64,000 nucleotides of DNA from Hominiventricola filiformis. Its GTDB lineage: Bacteria; Bacillota; Clostridia; Lachnospirales; Lachnospiraceae. The DNA lies in assembly GCF_020686965.1 (NCBI RefSeq), contig NZ_JAJEPS010000008.1:1-64000 (forward strand). Reading direction: 5' to 3'. The notes beneath the pieces are model-generated. The model was not told where the DNA came from. It ran no database searches and saw only the letters and a program-made list of their open reading frames with translations. This document shows, piece by piece, positions 35,429 through 44,080 of the stretch. Position numbers and translations under genes: made by a program. Numbering within the stretch: position 1 is the stretch's first letter; every line of letters starts with the position of its first letter.

Positions 35429-36385
35429 ATGGCACATAAAGTAATTATTCCGGAGGATATTACAGAACCGGGAAAAGAGTTCTTAAGATCTAAAGGTTAC
35501 GAGGTTGTAGTAGTAGATGGCAATACATCAGAAGCATTTGAGAAGGAAGCAAAAGATGCAGATGCTTTACTTGCCAGAACTGCAAAATATCCAAAAGAGA
35601 TTCTTGAGAAAATGCCGAATCTGAAGGTGATCGGAAGACACGGTGTAGGATTTGACAACATTGATATGGATTACTGTAATGAGAAGAAGATCTGGGTAAC
35701 CATTACTCCGACTGCTAACTCAAATGCAGTTGCAGAGCACACGATTATGCTGGTACTTGCATGCGCAAGAAATCTGGTTTACCAGAACAGACAGCTTCTT
35801 CTTGGAAATGGCTGGAAGACAAGAAACAGCTGCAAGGGACAGGAAGTAGCAGGAAAGACTATCGGTATCGTAGGATGCGGACGTATCGGAAAACAGGTAG
35901 CTAAGAAAGCTGCACTTGGTCTGGATATGAAAGTAATCGGATATGATCCGGTGATTCCGGCAGATGTGAAACTTGAGAATATCGAAAGAGTAGCAACGAT
36001 CGAAGAAATCTTTGAAAAAGCTGACTTTGTATCTCTTCATCTTCCAGAGACTCCGCAGACAAAGAAAATGATCAATAAGAGCCTGCTTTCTCTGATGAAA
36101 CCGACTGCATGCCTGATCAACTGCGCAAGAGGCGGAATTGTAGACGAGGATGATCTTTATGAGGCACTTTCTGAACACAAGATCCATGGGGCTGGAGTCG
36201 ATGTACTCACTCAGGAGCCATTTGATAAAGACAGCCGTCTGCTGAAGCTGGATAACATGATTGTAACGCCGCACGATGCAGCGTTAAATGTAGAAACTAT
36301 GAATAAGATGGGTCTGGACGCAGCTCAGGGAATTTATGAGGTGTTTGAGGGACTGAAGCCGTCGTGGCCTGTCAGCAAATTCTAA
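35429..36385 (+). CDS. D-isomer-specific 2-hydroxyacid dehydrogenase (phosphoglycerate dehydrogenase-like)
   Basis: 318 residues, short form without an ACT domain. NAD-binding Rossmann motif GIVGCGRIGKQVA, substrate Arg in INCARGGIVDE, Glu in LTQEPFD and catalytic His in VTPHDAALN are all present. It should interconvert a 2-keto and a D-2-hydroxy acid; in this operon that could feed, or drain, the keto acid handled by the aldolase. It is unlikely to be the serine-pathway SerA because of the catabolic context. GAGGTG precedes ATG 35429. Confidence 0.88.
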   Translation: MAHKVIIPEDITEPGKEFLRSKGYEVVVVDGNTSEAFEKEAKDADALLARTAKYPKEILEKMPNLKVIGRHGVGFDNIDMDYCNEKKIWVTITPTANSNAVAEHTIMLVLACARNLVYQNRQLLLGNGWKTRNSCKGQEVAGKTIGIVGCGRIGKQVAKKAALGLDMKVIGYDPVIPADVKLENIERVATIEEIFEKADFVSLHLPETPQTKKMINKSLLSLMKPTACLINCARGGIVDEDDLYEALSEHKIHGAGVDVLTQEPFDKDSRLLKLDNMIVTPHDAALNVETMNKMGLDAAQGIYEVFEGLKPSWPVSKF

Positions 36386-36405
36386 GGTTTTAGAAGGGGG
36401 AAAAT

Positions 36406-37722
36406 ATGTTAGGAGTAATTGGTATTGTTGTTGCACTGGTAGTGCTCGTTGCATTGACGTTTAAAGGGTGGCATATGGGAGTTGTTGCAATTGCTTCCTC
36501 TTTGATCATTATTTTAACCAGCCAGATGGATATCTGGACAACTATCACGGAAAACTTTGCACCAAGTTTTACAAGTTTTGCAGGAAACTGGTTCCTGGTA
36601 TTCTCGCTGGCAGCTATTTTTGGTAAAGTTATGGATCTGGGTGGAGCGTCCATGTCCATTGCGAGACATACAGTAAAGCTGCTCGGCAAAAAACAGATTG
36701 TTTTAATCGTACTTGTAGTATCCTTGATCCTGTCTTACGCAGGAATCGGAGTATTCGTTATTGCATTTACGATGTATCCGATCTGTCTGGCACTGTTTAA
36801 AGAGGCAGACATTCCGAAAAAAGTATTCCCAGGTCTGATGCTCGCAGTACCGGCAACTGTCTGCATGGTATTCCTTCCGGGTACTCCGTCCACTCAGAAC
36901 CTGATTCCGGCAGAGTTCTTTGGAACCAGTATTTATGCAGCACCGGTAATTGGTATTATTTCCTCTATCGTTGTATTTATCCTTGACTACCTGTTCTATA
37001 GCTGGGTTGTTAAGAGATGTGCTGCAAGAGGTGAGCATTTTGTACCAGGCGAGAATGATACAATCCCGGATCTGAATGATGAATCTGTTTTGGCAGGTCT
37101 TCCGTCAGCAGGTGCAGCATTTGCTCCGATCGTAGTCCTGATTATTGCAATCTTTGTATTCCAGAAAGGTTTTGGTTATGCAGCTAACTACTCTGTATGT
37201 CTGGCTACTACCATTGCAATCATCCTTGGAATTATTCTTTACAGAGGAAAATTCAATGTCAAAGAAGTATGTACAGCAGGCATCACCAATGGTCTGAATG
37301 CACTGATGGTTACTTCCTGCATCATGGGATTTGGTGGTGTCGTAACCGCATCTCCTACCTATACTTCCTGTGTTAACTGGCTGATGAGCCTTGATATGAG
37401 CCCGATCATGCTGATGTTCCTTTCTATCAACGTAATCTGTATGATTACTGGTTCTTCTACAGGTGGTTTAAATATCTTCCTGAACTCCATGGGAGAGTAC
37501 CTGATCACTACCGGAATCAATACTCAGATTCTTCATCGTCTGAGTGCTATTGCTTCTGCCGGACTTGACGCTATGCCGCATGCATCTGGCGTTGTACTTG
37601 CAAACTCTATTGCAAAGACAGATATGATTGATACATATAAATATACATTTATATCCCAGTGTATGATTCCAATTGTAGGTTTCTTTGTAGCATTGCTTCT
37701 TTATATGGTAGGCGTTTGCTAA
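36406..37722 (+). CDS. GntP-family permease
   Basis: 438 residues with about 12 hydrophobic segments. The family pattern is visible in SYAGIGVFVIAFTMYPICLA, LPGTPSTQNLIPAEFFGT, MITGSSTGGLNIFLNSMGE and GLDAMPHASGVVLANS. GntP transporters take up gluconate and other hydroxy or sugar acids with protons, which fits an operon for a hydroxy-acid substrate. The specific cargo cannot be read from sequence. Starts 20 bp after the dehydrogenase with GAAGGGGG upstream. Confidence 0.85.
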   Translation: MLGVIGIVVALVVLVALTFKGWHMGVVAIASSLIIILTSQMDIWTTITENFAPSFTSFAGNWFLVFSLAAIFGKVMDLGGASMSIARHTVKLLGKKQIVLIVLVVSLILSYAGIGVFVIAFTMYPICLALFKEADIPKKVFPGLMLAVPATVCMVFLPGTPSTQNLIPAEFFGTSIYAAPVIGIISSIVVFILDYLFYSWVVKRCAARGEHFVPGENDTIPDLNDESVLAGLPSAGAAFAPIVVLIIAIFVFQKGFGYAANYSVCLATTIAIILGIILYRGKFNVKEVCTAGITNGLNALMVTSCIMGFGGVVTASPTYTSCVNWLMSLDMSPIMLMFLSINVICMITGSSTGGLNIFLNSMGEYLITTGINTQILHRLSAIASAGLDAMPHASGVVLANSIAKTDMIDTYKYTFISQCMIPIVGFFVALLLYMVGVC

Positions 37723-37740
37723 AAATCAGGAGTGATTATC

Positions 37741-37774
37741 ATATGAGGTGTCGGAAGTATCTGGCACCTCATAT
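37741..37774 (+). other. Intergenic hairpin between permease and amidohydrolase genes
   Basis: Perfect 10-bp stem ATATGAGGTG with CACCTCATAT and a 14-nt loop, without a T-run. Within an operon this is more likely an mRNA-stability or processing element than a terminator. Confidence 0.6.
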
Positions 37775-37798
37775 CTGGTGAAAGAATAAGGAGAATGT

Positions 37799-38941
37799 AT
37801 GAAGCTTGATTTTGTAATTAAAAATGGACATGTAGTAGACCCGGCACAGAATATTGATCAGGTCATGGATATTGCTATTAAAGATAATCATATCGTTGCG
37901 TTTCCGGATGAATGGGAATGCGATAAAGTAGTAGATGCATCTGGATGTTATGTGTTTCCGGGATTGATTGATTTCCATGCTCACGTATATGGAAATGGTT
38001 CCAATTGCGCAGTACATGCAGACTATCTTCTTGCAACTGGTGTTACCTCCGCAGTAGATCCGGGAACTGCAGGAAGCAGTAACTTCAATTCTTTCTATGC
38101 AGGAACCGTACTGGCAAGCAAGGTAAGAATTAAGAGCTATATCTGTATGTATGGAAGCGGACAGATTGATTACAATATCATTGAGAAATTTGACCGCGCA
38201 GAGTATCGTCCGCAGGATATTAAGAAGATGGTGGAGCGGTATAAAGACAATATTCTTGGTGTCAAGATCCGTATGAGCAAAGGGGTAGCTACCGGTATCG
38301 ATGCCATGGATGCAACTCGTGAATTGGCTGATGAACTGGGAATCGGTATCTGCGTTCATACCAGCAATCCGGTCACTCCGCTGAAACAGGTGGCTGACAG
38401 ACTGAAAGCAGGTGATATTTACTGCCATTGCTATCATGGCTGGGGGGACGAGACCATTCTTGATGAGAACGGTAAAGTCAAAGATTTCATTCTGGATGCA
38501 AGAAAACGAGGCGTCCTCATGGATGCAGCAAATGGACGTATGAACTTCAGTATTGATGTATGCCGGAAATCACTGGAGCAGGGATTCTATCCGGATATCA
38601 TTGCATCTGACTGGACCGGCGACAAATACAATATGTCAAATACTGCAAAGAATCTGCCGTTTGTCATGACGAAATACTTGGAACTTGGAATGCCGCTTAA
38701 AGAAGTTTTGAGATGCGTTACTGAGACACCGGCAAAAGTCATGAATATGGAAGGTAAGATCGGTACACTGAAACCGGGTGCATTTGCAGATGTAGCGATT
38801 TTCAAGATGATTGATAAAAAAGCAATCCACAAAGACTGCAAGAATGAAGTGTTTGAAACTCATAAACTGTTTGTTCCGCAAATGGTATTTGCAGATGGAG
38901 AACCGGCATTCTGCCAGGCAGATTTTGCATTAATGGATTAG
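37799..38941 (+). CDS. Metal-dependent amidohydrolase/deacetylase (dihydroorotase-like)
   Basis: 380 residues, TIM-barrel amidohydrolase. First metal pair in GLIDFHAHVYG, bridging (carboxylated) Lys in GVKIRMSKG, His in CVHTSNP and CHCYHGW, and catalytic Asp in IIASDWTGDKYN; the small beta domain flanks the barrel (NGHVVDPAQNIDQ at the start, GTLKPGAFADVAIF at the end). It should hydrolyse a cyclic amide, lactam or N-acyl bond. In this operon it may convert an imported N-acyl or cyclic precursor into the hydroxy/keto acid for the dehydrogenase and aldolase (inference). ATG 37799 follows AAGGAGA. Confidence 0.87.
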   Translation: MKLDFVIKNGHVVDPAQNIDQVMDIAIKDNHIVAFPDEWECDKVVDASGCYVFPGLIDFHAHVYGNGSNCAVHADYLLATGVTSAVDPGTAGSSNFNSFYAGTVLASKVRIKSYICMYGSGQIDYNIIEKFDRAEYRPQDIKKMVERYKDNILGVKIRMSKGVATGIDAMDATRELADELGIGICVHTSNPVTPLKQVADRLKAGDIYCHCYHGWGDETILDENGKVKDFILDARKRGVLMDAANGRMNFSIDVCRKSLEQGFYPDIIASDWTGDKYNMSNTAKNLPFVMTKYLELGMPLKEVLRCVTETPAKVMNMEGKIGTLKPGAFADVAIFKMIDKKAIHKDCKNEVFETHKLFVPQMVFADGEPAFCQADFALMD

Positions 38942-39023
38942 ATGTGGACGTATCCATGATTTTATAATACAATCAGACAAGTGGTAGCATGTGGACTGAG
39001 TGGAAGACGGGAGGGGGACTATC

Positions 39024-39899
39024 ATGATAATTAAAGCATATCCGAGGACACATTATGAAGAATTTAAAAAATATGGTTATCGGATCATGCTCTTTGAACG
39101 ACTGATTACCCATCTGACGGATTATCATTATCATGATTACTATGAATTGTCGATTGTATTGAGCTGTAAAAATGTAGTCTATCTGTGCAATGATACGGAA
39201 TATCAGATCAAGGAAGGAGACATCGTCTTCAGCAATGTATTTGAACCGCATTGTTACCGGGAAGTAGGAACGGACGCCTATTGCGAACGCTTCAATCTGG
39301 GAATTGAATTTACCAGACTGATGCAGTTTTCCACAAAGGGGATCAATCTGTCTTCCATGTTTCAACAGTGTAATGCCAGCTATCCGATTATTCGGCTTCC
39401 ATTTAAAAGTATGGTGAAATATTATGAGCTGATTGATGTCTATAAAAAGAAAGAACTCAAATACAGCAGTGAACTGGTGCAGCGTGGACTGGTACAGCTC
39501 TTCCTAGCATATATCTATGAAGATGCGCGTCCATATATTGAGGTTGATACGAAGAATTCAGAAAGTGTGCAGACTGTAACGGTTATTATTGAGTATATTC
39601 AGAAGCATCTGAGTGAAAACATTACACTGGCGGAGCTGGCAAAGGAGGCCAATTATAGTATCTCTTATATTTGTTCTGCATTCCGGAGCGTGATGAATAA
39701 AACGATTAATAACTACATCAAAGAGAAGAGGCTTGATCTGGCTGTGCAGTATCTGAAGGCAGATATTCCGATCACGGAAGCGGCAGAGCAGGCTGGATTC
39801 AATAATTACAGCTATTTTTACAAAACCTTTAAAAGCGTATACGGAATCAGTCCTGTAGAATACCGGAATCGGACTTTGCAGGAAAATGATGAAAGATAA
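39024..39899 (+). CDS. AraC-family transcriptional regulator
   Basis: 291 residues. Cupin-type sensor (about 1-170; DYHYHDYYELSIVLS, GDIVFSNVFEPHCY) and a C-terminal double helix-turn-helix (about 190-290; ENITLAELAKEANYSISYIC and AAEQAGFNNYSYFYKTFKSV). Located as the last gene of the island and presumably its regulator; the repeats at 34380-34436 are candidate operators. ATG 39024 has GGGAGGGGG 7 bases upstream, so the longer frame from 39000 is rejected. Confidence 0.9.
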   Translation: MIIKAYPRTHYEEFKKYGYRIMLFERLITHLTDYHYHDYYELSIVLSCKNVVYLCNDTEYQIKEGDIVFSNVFEPHCYREVGTDAYCERFNLGIEFTRLMQFSTKGINLSSMFQQCNASYPIIRLPFKSMVKYYELIDVYKKKELKYSSELVQRGLVQLFLAYIYEDARPYIEVDTKNSESVQTVTVIIEYIQKHLSENITLAELAKEANYSISYICSAFRSVMNKTINNYIKEKRLDLAVQYLKADIPITEAAEQAGFNNYSYFYKTFKSVYGISPVEYRNRTLQENDER

Positions 39900-39917
39900 C
39901 CTTATATTAATTCCTCT

Positions 39918-39953
39918 GAAAAAACGCTGCGGGCCTGTACCGCAGCGCTTTTT
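39918..39953. terminator. Bidirectional terminator between araC-type gene and vanZ-type gene
   Basis: Stem CGCTGCGG (39925-39932) with CCGCAGCG (39940-39947), loop of 7, A-run before and CTTTTT after. Confidence 0.85.
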
Positions 39954-39956
39954 GCA

Positions 39957-40475
39957 TCATGCTTTCTTTTTTTTCGTAAGTGGACGGAACACCGTGATTC
40001 TTCCCAGAAAGCAGATAAACTGCATCATAATAATTCCTGCAAACACGCCGATGCTGTCGATTCCCACATCCTTTTTGGAAGGGCCGCGGCCGGCCACGAA
40101 GGACTGGTGATATTCATCCAATGCAGCAAATCCCACACAGATCATGCCGGCAAGGAGGGGAAGCCAGATTCCCCGGACACCGTACACATATAATGGAAAG
40201 GATACGGAGATGGCAAGCAGGAAATACTCTGTCATATGGGCCAGTTTGCGGACCGGATGATGAATTTCCTTGATATGCTGTTTGATTTCCGAAGAAGACC
40301 AGTGCAGATCAAAAGCGTCATTAGCAGTTTCGACGATGATTTCACTGACCTTGTAACTCAGATTCCCGGAAGTGGTGCCGTCCTGAGCGGAAAAGGAAAA
40401 GATGAGATACATCATGAGTAACGCCGGTACAAAGGAAAAAGGTTTTAACAGGGACCTTAAAAATGCTTTTATCAT
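39957..40475 (-). CDS. VanZ-family membrane protein
   Basis: 172 residues with four hydrophobic segments. The family signature is present in HPVRKLAHMTEYFLLA and in LDEYHQSFVAGRGPSKKDVG. The prototype VanZ contributes to teicoplanin resistance, but most chromosomal homologues have no proven role, so resistance should not be assumed. AAAGGAGA precedes ATG 40475. Its direction is opposite to everything around it. Confidence 0.88.
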   Translation of the reverse strand: MIKAFLRSLLKPFSFVPALLMMYLIFSFSAQDGTTSGNLSYKVSEIIVETANDAFDLHWSSSEIKQHIKEIHHPVRKLAHMTEYFLLAISVSFPLYVYGVRGIWLPLLAGMICVGFAALDEYHQSFVAGRGPSKKDVGIDSIGVFAGIIMMQFICFLGRITVFRPLTKKKKA

Positions 40476-40591
40476 ATAGAAATCTCCTTTAATTCAAAAA
40501 CAAATTTGCCCTATCATAGCACCAAAGGAGAAAACTGTCCAGCAAATACGGTCGAATCCTAAAACTTTCACAGAAAATCAAGGAAAACCGC

Positions 40592-40620
40592 TTGACAAGC
40601 AAAAATCAATTTAATATAAT
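40592..40620 (+). promoter_or_regulatory. Perfect-consensus promoter of the rpsL operon
   Basis: TTGACA (40592-40597), 17-bp spacer, TATAAT (40615-40620). A dedicated strong promoter fits the loss of read-through from rpoC. Confidence 0.88.
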
Positions 40621-40703
40621 AATCAAGCATGCGTATTTAGGTGTGCATGTTTCAGCAAGTCTGAAAAACAGCAGTCATCACAAACCATCAGGAGGTGAAA
40701 GGA

Positions 40704-41126
40704 ATGCCAACATTCAACCAGTTAGTAAGAAAGGGTAGACAGACATCTGTTAAAAAGTCTACGGCACCGGCACTTCAGAAAGGATTTAACTCTCTGAAGA
40801 AGAGACCGATCGATGCATCTGCACCGCAGAAACGTGGTGTGTGCACCGCAGTTAAAACCGCAACCCCGAAGAAACCGAACTCAGCTCTTCGTAAGATCGC
40901 CAGAGTACGTCTTTCCAACGGAATTGAGGTAACAAGCTATATCCCGGGAGAGGGACACAACCTTCAGGAGCACAGCGTTGTTCTTATCCGTGGAGGTAGA
41001 GTAAAGGACCTTCCGGGTACCAGATATCACATTGTTCGTGGTACACTGGATACCGCTGGAGTAGCTAAGAGACGTCAGGCTCGTTCCAAATACGGAGCTA
41101 AGAGACCGAAAGACGCTAAAAAGTAA
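40704..41126 (+). CDS. rpsL: 30S ribosomal protein S12
   Basis: 140 residues. Begins MPTFNQLVRKGRQ and contains the decoding-site loops TPKKPNSALRKIARVRLSNG and IRGGRVKDLPGTRYH. The Lys residues linked to streptomycin resistance (in TPKKPNS and GRVKDLP) are the wild-type Lys. The region QKGFNSLKKRPIDASAPQKR is a little longer than in Bacillus. ATG 40704 has AGGAGG 8 bases upstream; the GTG at 40695 is part of the spacer. Confidence 0.97.
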   Translation: MPTFNQLVRKGRQTSVKKSTAPALQKGFNSLKKRPIDASAPQKRGVCTAVKTATPKKPNSALRKIARVRLSNGIEVTSYIPGEGHNLQEHSVVLIRGGRVKDLPGTRYHIVRGTLDTAGVAKRRQARSKYGAKRPKDAKK

Positions 41127-41167
41127 TTTAAAAACAAAATCAAGTATCACAAACAGAACTATGATTG

Positions 41168-41314
41168 TTGGCGTCGCGTAAGCGCCGCCTTGTGCCAGGG
41201 TTCATCAAAAGGACCTATGACTGCGGGTTTGATATAGAGGAATACCGGGCACGGACACACGTAGAACGACACATGTGAGTACCTATGAATTAATCTTATC
41301 GGATTTATCCGGTA
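41168..41314 (+). ncRNA. Structured intergenic RNA between rpsL and rpsG
   Basis: The 213-nt gap is far longer than usual inside this operon. Visible helices: GGCG/CGCC (41170-41186); a long-range stem 41190-41199 with 41245-41254 (one mismatch, two wobbles) enclosing ATCAAA (41204-41209) with TTTGAT (41228-41233); and TATCGGA/TCCGGTA (41297-41314) just before the rpsG ribosome site. It is a candidate S7-type autoregulatory leader or another cis-acting RNA; I do not recognise a named family. Confidence 0.5.
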
Positions 41315-41339
41315 AACATGTATTAAGGAGGGAAGTAAC

Positions 41340-41810
41340 GTGCCACGTAAAGGACATACTCAGAAAAGAGACGTACTGGCAGACCCGATGTACAATAACA
41401 AAGTGGTTACCAAACTGATCAACAACATCATGCTTGACGGTAAAAAAGGTGTAGCACAGAAAATTGTATACGGCGCATTTGCCAAAGTAGAAGCAAAGGC
41501 TGAGAAGCCGGCTCTGGAAGTATTTGAAGAGGCTATGAACAACATCATGCCGGTTCTGGAGGTAAAAGCAAGACGTATCGGTGGAGCTACTTATCAGGTA
41601 CCGATCGAGGTAAGAGCTGATCGTCGTCAGGCATTAGCACTTCGCTGGCTCACCATGTTCTCCCGTAAAAGAGGCGAGAAGACCATGGAAGAGAGACTGG
41701 CAAACGAGATCATGGATGCAGCAAACAACACTGGTGCAGCTGTGAAGAGAAAAGAAGATATGCACAAAATGGCAGAGGCAAACAAGGCATTCGCTCATTA
41801 CAGATTCTAA
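41340..41810 (+). CDS. rpsG: 30S ribosomal protein S7
   Basis: 156 residues, starting at GTG 41340 after AAGGAGGG. Conserved: MPRKGHTQKRDVLADPMYN, VTKLINNIMLDGKKG, EVKARRIGGATYQVPIEVR and ANKAFAHYRF. Initiates assembly of the 30S head. fusA follows after 48 bp. Confidence 0.98.
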   Translation: MPRKGHTQKRDVLADPMYNNKVVTKLINNIMLDGKKGVAQKIVYGAFAKVEAKAEKPALEVFEEAMNNIMPVLEVKARRIGGATYQVPIEVRADRRQALALRWLTMFSRKRGEKTMEERLANEIMDAANNTGAAVKRKEDMHKMAEANKAFAHYRF

Positions 41811-41858
41811 TCTGGCTGCGCGACCTGATTTGCTCACTCGTATAAGGAGGAAAATCCA

Positions 41859-43976
41859 TTGGCTGAAAGAGAATATCCATTGGAGAGAACCAGAAATATC
41901 GGAATTATGGCTCATATCGATGCTGGTAAAACCACACTGACCGAGCGTATTCTGTATTACACTGGTGTTAACTATAAGATTGGTGATACTCATGAAGGTA
42001 CTGCAACCATGGACTGGATGGAGCAGGAGCAGGAGAGAGGTATTACCATCACATCTGCAGCTACAACCTGTCACTGGACTCTGCAGGATCACTGCAAGCC
42101 GAAGAAAGGTGCGCTTGAGCATCGTATCAACATCATCGATACCCCAGGCCACGTAGACTTCACCGTAGAGGTTGAGCGTTCCCTTCGTGTACTGGATGGC
42201 GCTGTCGGCGTATTCTGTGCAAAGGGTGGTGTAGAGCCGCAGTCTGAGAACGTATGGCGTCAGGCTGATACCTACAATGTACCGCGTATGGCATTCATCA
42301 ACAAGATGGATATCCTGGGTGCAGATTTCTACAATGCAGTAGAGATGATCAAGACCCGTCTGGGTAAGAATGCAATCTGTCTGCAGCTGCCGATCGGAAA
42401 AGAGGATGATTTCAAGGGAATCATCGATCTGTTCGAGATGCAGGCTTACATCTATAATGATGATAAGGGTGATGACATCAGCATTACTGATATCCCGGAT
42501 GATATGAAAGATGATGCGGAACTGTATCACACCGAGCTGGTAGAGAAGATCTGCGAGCTGGATGATGATCTGATGATGCAGTATCTTGATGGAGAGGAGC
42601 CGTCCGTTGAGGATCTGAAAGCTGTTCTTCGTAAAGCTACCTGTGAGTGTACCGCTGTTCCGGTATGCTGTGGTAGTGCATACAGAAACAAAGGTGTTCA
42701 GAAACTTCTGGACGCAATTCTTGAGTTTATGCCGGCTCCGACCGATATCCCGTCCATCAAAGGTGTGGATATGGAAGGAAATGAGGTTGTAAGACACTCT
42801 TCTGATGAAGAGCCGTTCTCTGCACTGGCATTCAAGATCATGGCTGACCCGTTCGTAGGTAAGCTGGCATTCTTCCGTGTGTACTCCGGAACCATGAATT
42901 CTGGTTCTTACGTGTACAACTCCACGAAAGATAAGAAAGAGCGTGTAGGACGTATCCTTCAGATGCACGCTAACAAGAGAGCAGAGCTTGACAAGGTTTA
43001 CTCTGGAGATATCGCAGCAGCAGTTGGTTTCAAGGTAACTACTACCGGTGATACCATCTGTGACGAGCAGCATCCGGTAATCCTTGAGTCTATGGAGTTC
43101 CCGGAGCCGGTTATCGAGCTGGCTATCGAGCCGAAGACCAAAGCTGGCCAGGGCAAACTTGGCGAGTCTCTTGCAAAACTGGCAGAAGAGGACCCGACTT
43201 TCCGTGCACATACCAATCAGGAAACTGGTCAGACTATCATTGCTGGTATGGGTGAGCTTCATCTGGAGATCATCGTTGACCGTCTGCTTCGTGAGTTCAA
43301 GGTAGAGGCTAATGTAGGTGCACCGCAGGTCGCTTATAAAGAGACCATTACCAAACCGGCTGATGTAGACAGCAAATATGCAAAACAGTCTGGTGGACGT
43401 GGACAGTACGGACATTGTAAAGTTAAATTTGAGCCGATGGATGCTAACGCAGAGGAGACTTACAAGTTTGAGTCTACCGTAGTTGGTGGTGCTATTCCGA
43501 AGGAGTACATCCCGGCTGTAGGCGAAGGTATTGAAGAGGCTATGAAGTCTGGTATCCTTGGTGGATTCCCGGTAGTTGGTGTTCACGCTAACGTATACGA
43601 CGGATCCTATCATGAGGTCGATTCTTCTGAGATGGCTTTCCATATCGCTGGTTCTCTTGCATTCAAAGAGGCTATGCAGAAAGCAGCTCCGGTTCTTCTT
43701 GAGCCGATCATGAAGGTTGAGGTAACTACTCCGGAAGATTACATGGGTGATGTTATCGGTGATATCAACTCCCGTCGTGGTCGTATCGAGGGTATGGAAG
43801 ACATCGGCGGCGGTAAGATGATCAAAGGTTATGTTCCGCTGGCAGAGATGTTCGGATATGCTACCGACCTTCGTTCCAGAACTCAGGGACGTGGTAACTA
43901 CTCCATGTTCTTCGAGAAATATGAGCCGGTACCGAAGAACGTTCAGGAGAAAGTTCTTGCTGCAAAGGCAAAATAA
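41859..43976 (+). CDS. fusA: Elongation factor G
   Basis: 705 residues, starting at TTG 41859 with AAGGAGGA upstream; no ATG lies near. GTPase motifs AHIDAGKTTLTERIL, DTPGHVDF and NKMD, followed by domains II-V with SGGRGQYGHCKV and GGFPVVGVHANVYDGSYH. Between the switch I motif and DTPGHVDF there is an insertion of about 12 residues (LQDHCKPKKGAL) absent from E. coli and Bacillus EF-G. Translocates tRNAs on the ribosome. Confidence 0.97.
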   Translation: MAEREYPLERTRNIGIMAHIDAGKTTLTERILYYTGVNYKIGDTHEGTATMDWMEQEQERGITITSAATTCHWTLQDHCKPKKGALEHRINIIDTPGHVDFTVEVERSLRVLDGAVGVFCAKGGVEPQSENVWRQADTYNVPRMAFINKMDILGADFYNAVEMIKTRLGKNAICLQLPIGKEDDFKGIIDLFEMQAYIYNDDKGDDISITDIPDDMKDDAELYHTELVEKICELDDDLMMQYLDGEEPSVEDLKAVLRKATCECTAVPVCCGSAYRNKGVQKLLDAILEFMPAPTDIPSIKGVDMEGNEVVRHSSDEEPFSALAFKIMADPFVGKLAFFRVYSGTMNSGSYVYNSTKDKKERVGRILQMHANKRAELDKVYSGDIAAAVGFKVTTTGDTICDEQHPVILESMEFPEPVIELAIEPKTKAGQGKLGESLAKLAEEDPTFRAHTNQETGQTIIAGMGELHLEIIVDRLLREFKVEANVGAPQVAYKETITKPADVDSKYAKQSGGRGQYGHCKVKFEPMDANAEETYKFESTVVGGAIPKEYIPAVGEGIEEAMKSGILGGFPVVGVHANVYDGSYHEVDSSEMAFHIAGSLAFKEAMQKAAPVLLEPIMKVEVTTPEDYMGDVIGDINSRRGRIEGMEDIGGGKMIKGYVPLAEMFGYATDLRSRTQGRGNYSMFFEKYEPVPKNVQEKVLAAKAK

Positions 43977-43980
43977 TATA

Positions 43981-44018
43981 CAAATAGGCTTGCAAAACAA
44001 GCCTATTTGAAATATAAT
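43981..44018 (+). promoter_or_regulatory. Hairpin overlapping a tuf promoter
   Basis: Perfect 12-bp stem CAAATAGGCTTG (43981-43992) with CAAGCCTATTTG (43998-44009), loop CAAAA, no T-run. Within it lies TTGCAA (43990-43995) and 17 bp later TATAAT (44013-44018), a good sigma-A promoter for tuf. The hairpin may act in the fusA read-through RNA as a processing site. Confidence 0.55.
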
Positions 44019-44080
44019 CAAAATTAGCTGATTGCGTATTTAAACGTAGAAAAGTTGATCTATTCAAGGAGGAAAACAAA

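Noticed and set aside
39957..40475. Glycopeptide resistance gene
   Set aside because: The protein is VanZ-like only; no vanHAX genes are nearby and chromosomal VanZ-family members usually have no resistance role.
40704..41126. Streptomycin-resistance allele of rpsL
   Set aside because: The Lys residues in TPKKPNS and GRVKDLP are those of sensitive strains.
41634..44021. Minus-strand open frame of 795 codons opposite fusA
   Set aside because: It is the antisense shadow of a highly biased, strongly expressed gene. It has no ribosome site, no recognisable motifs, and composition rich in Leu, Ser, His, Cys as expected for such shadows.
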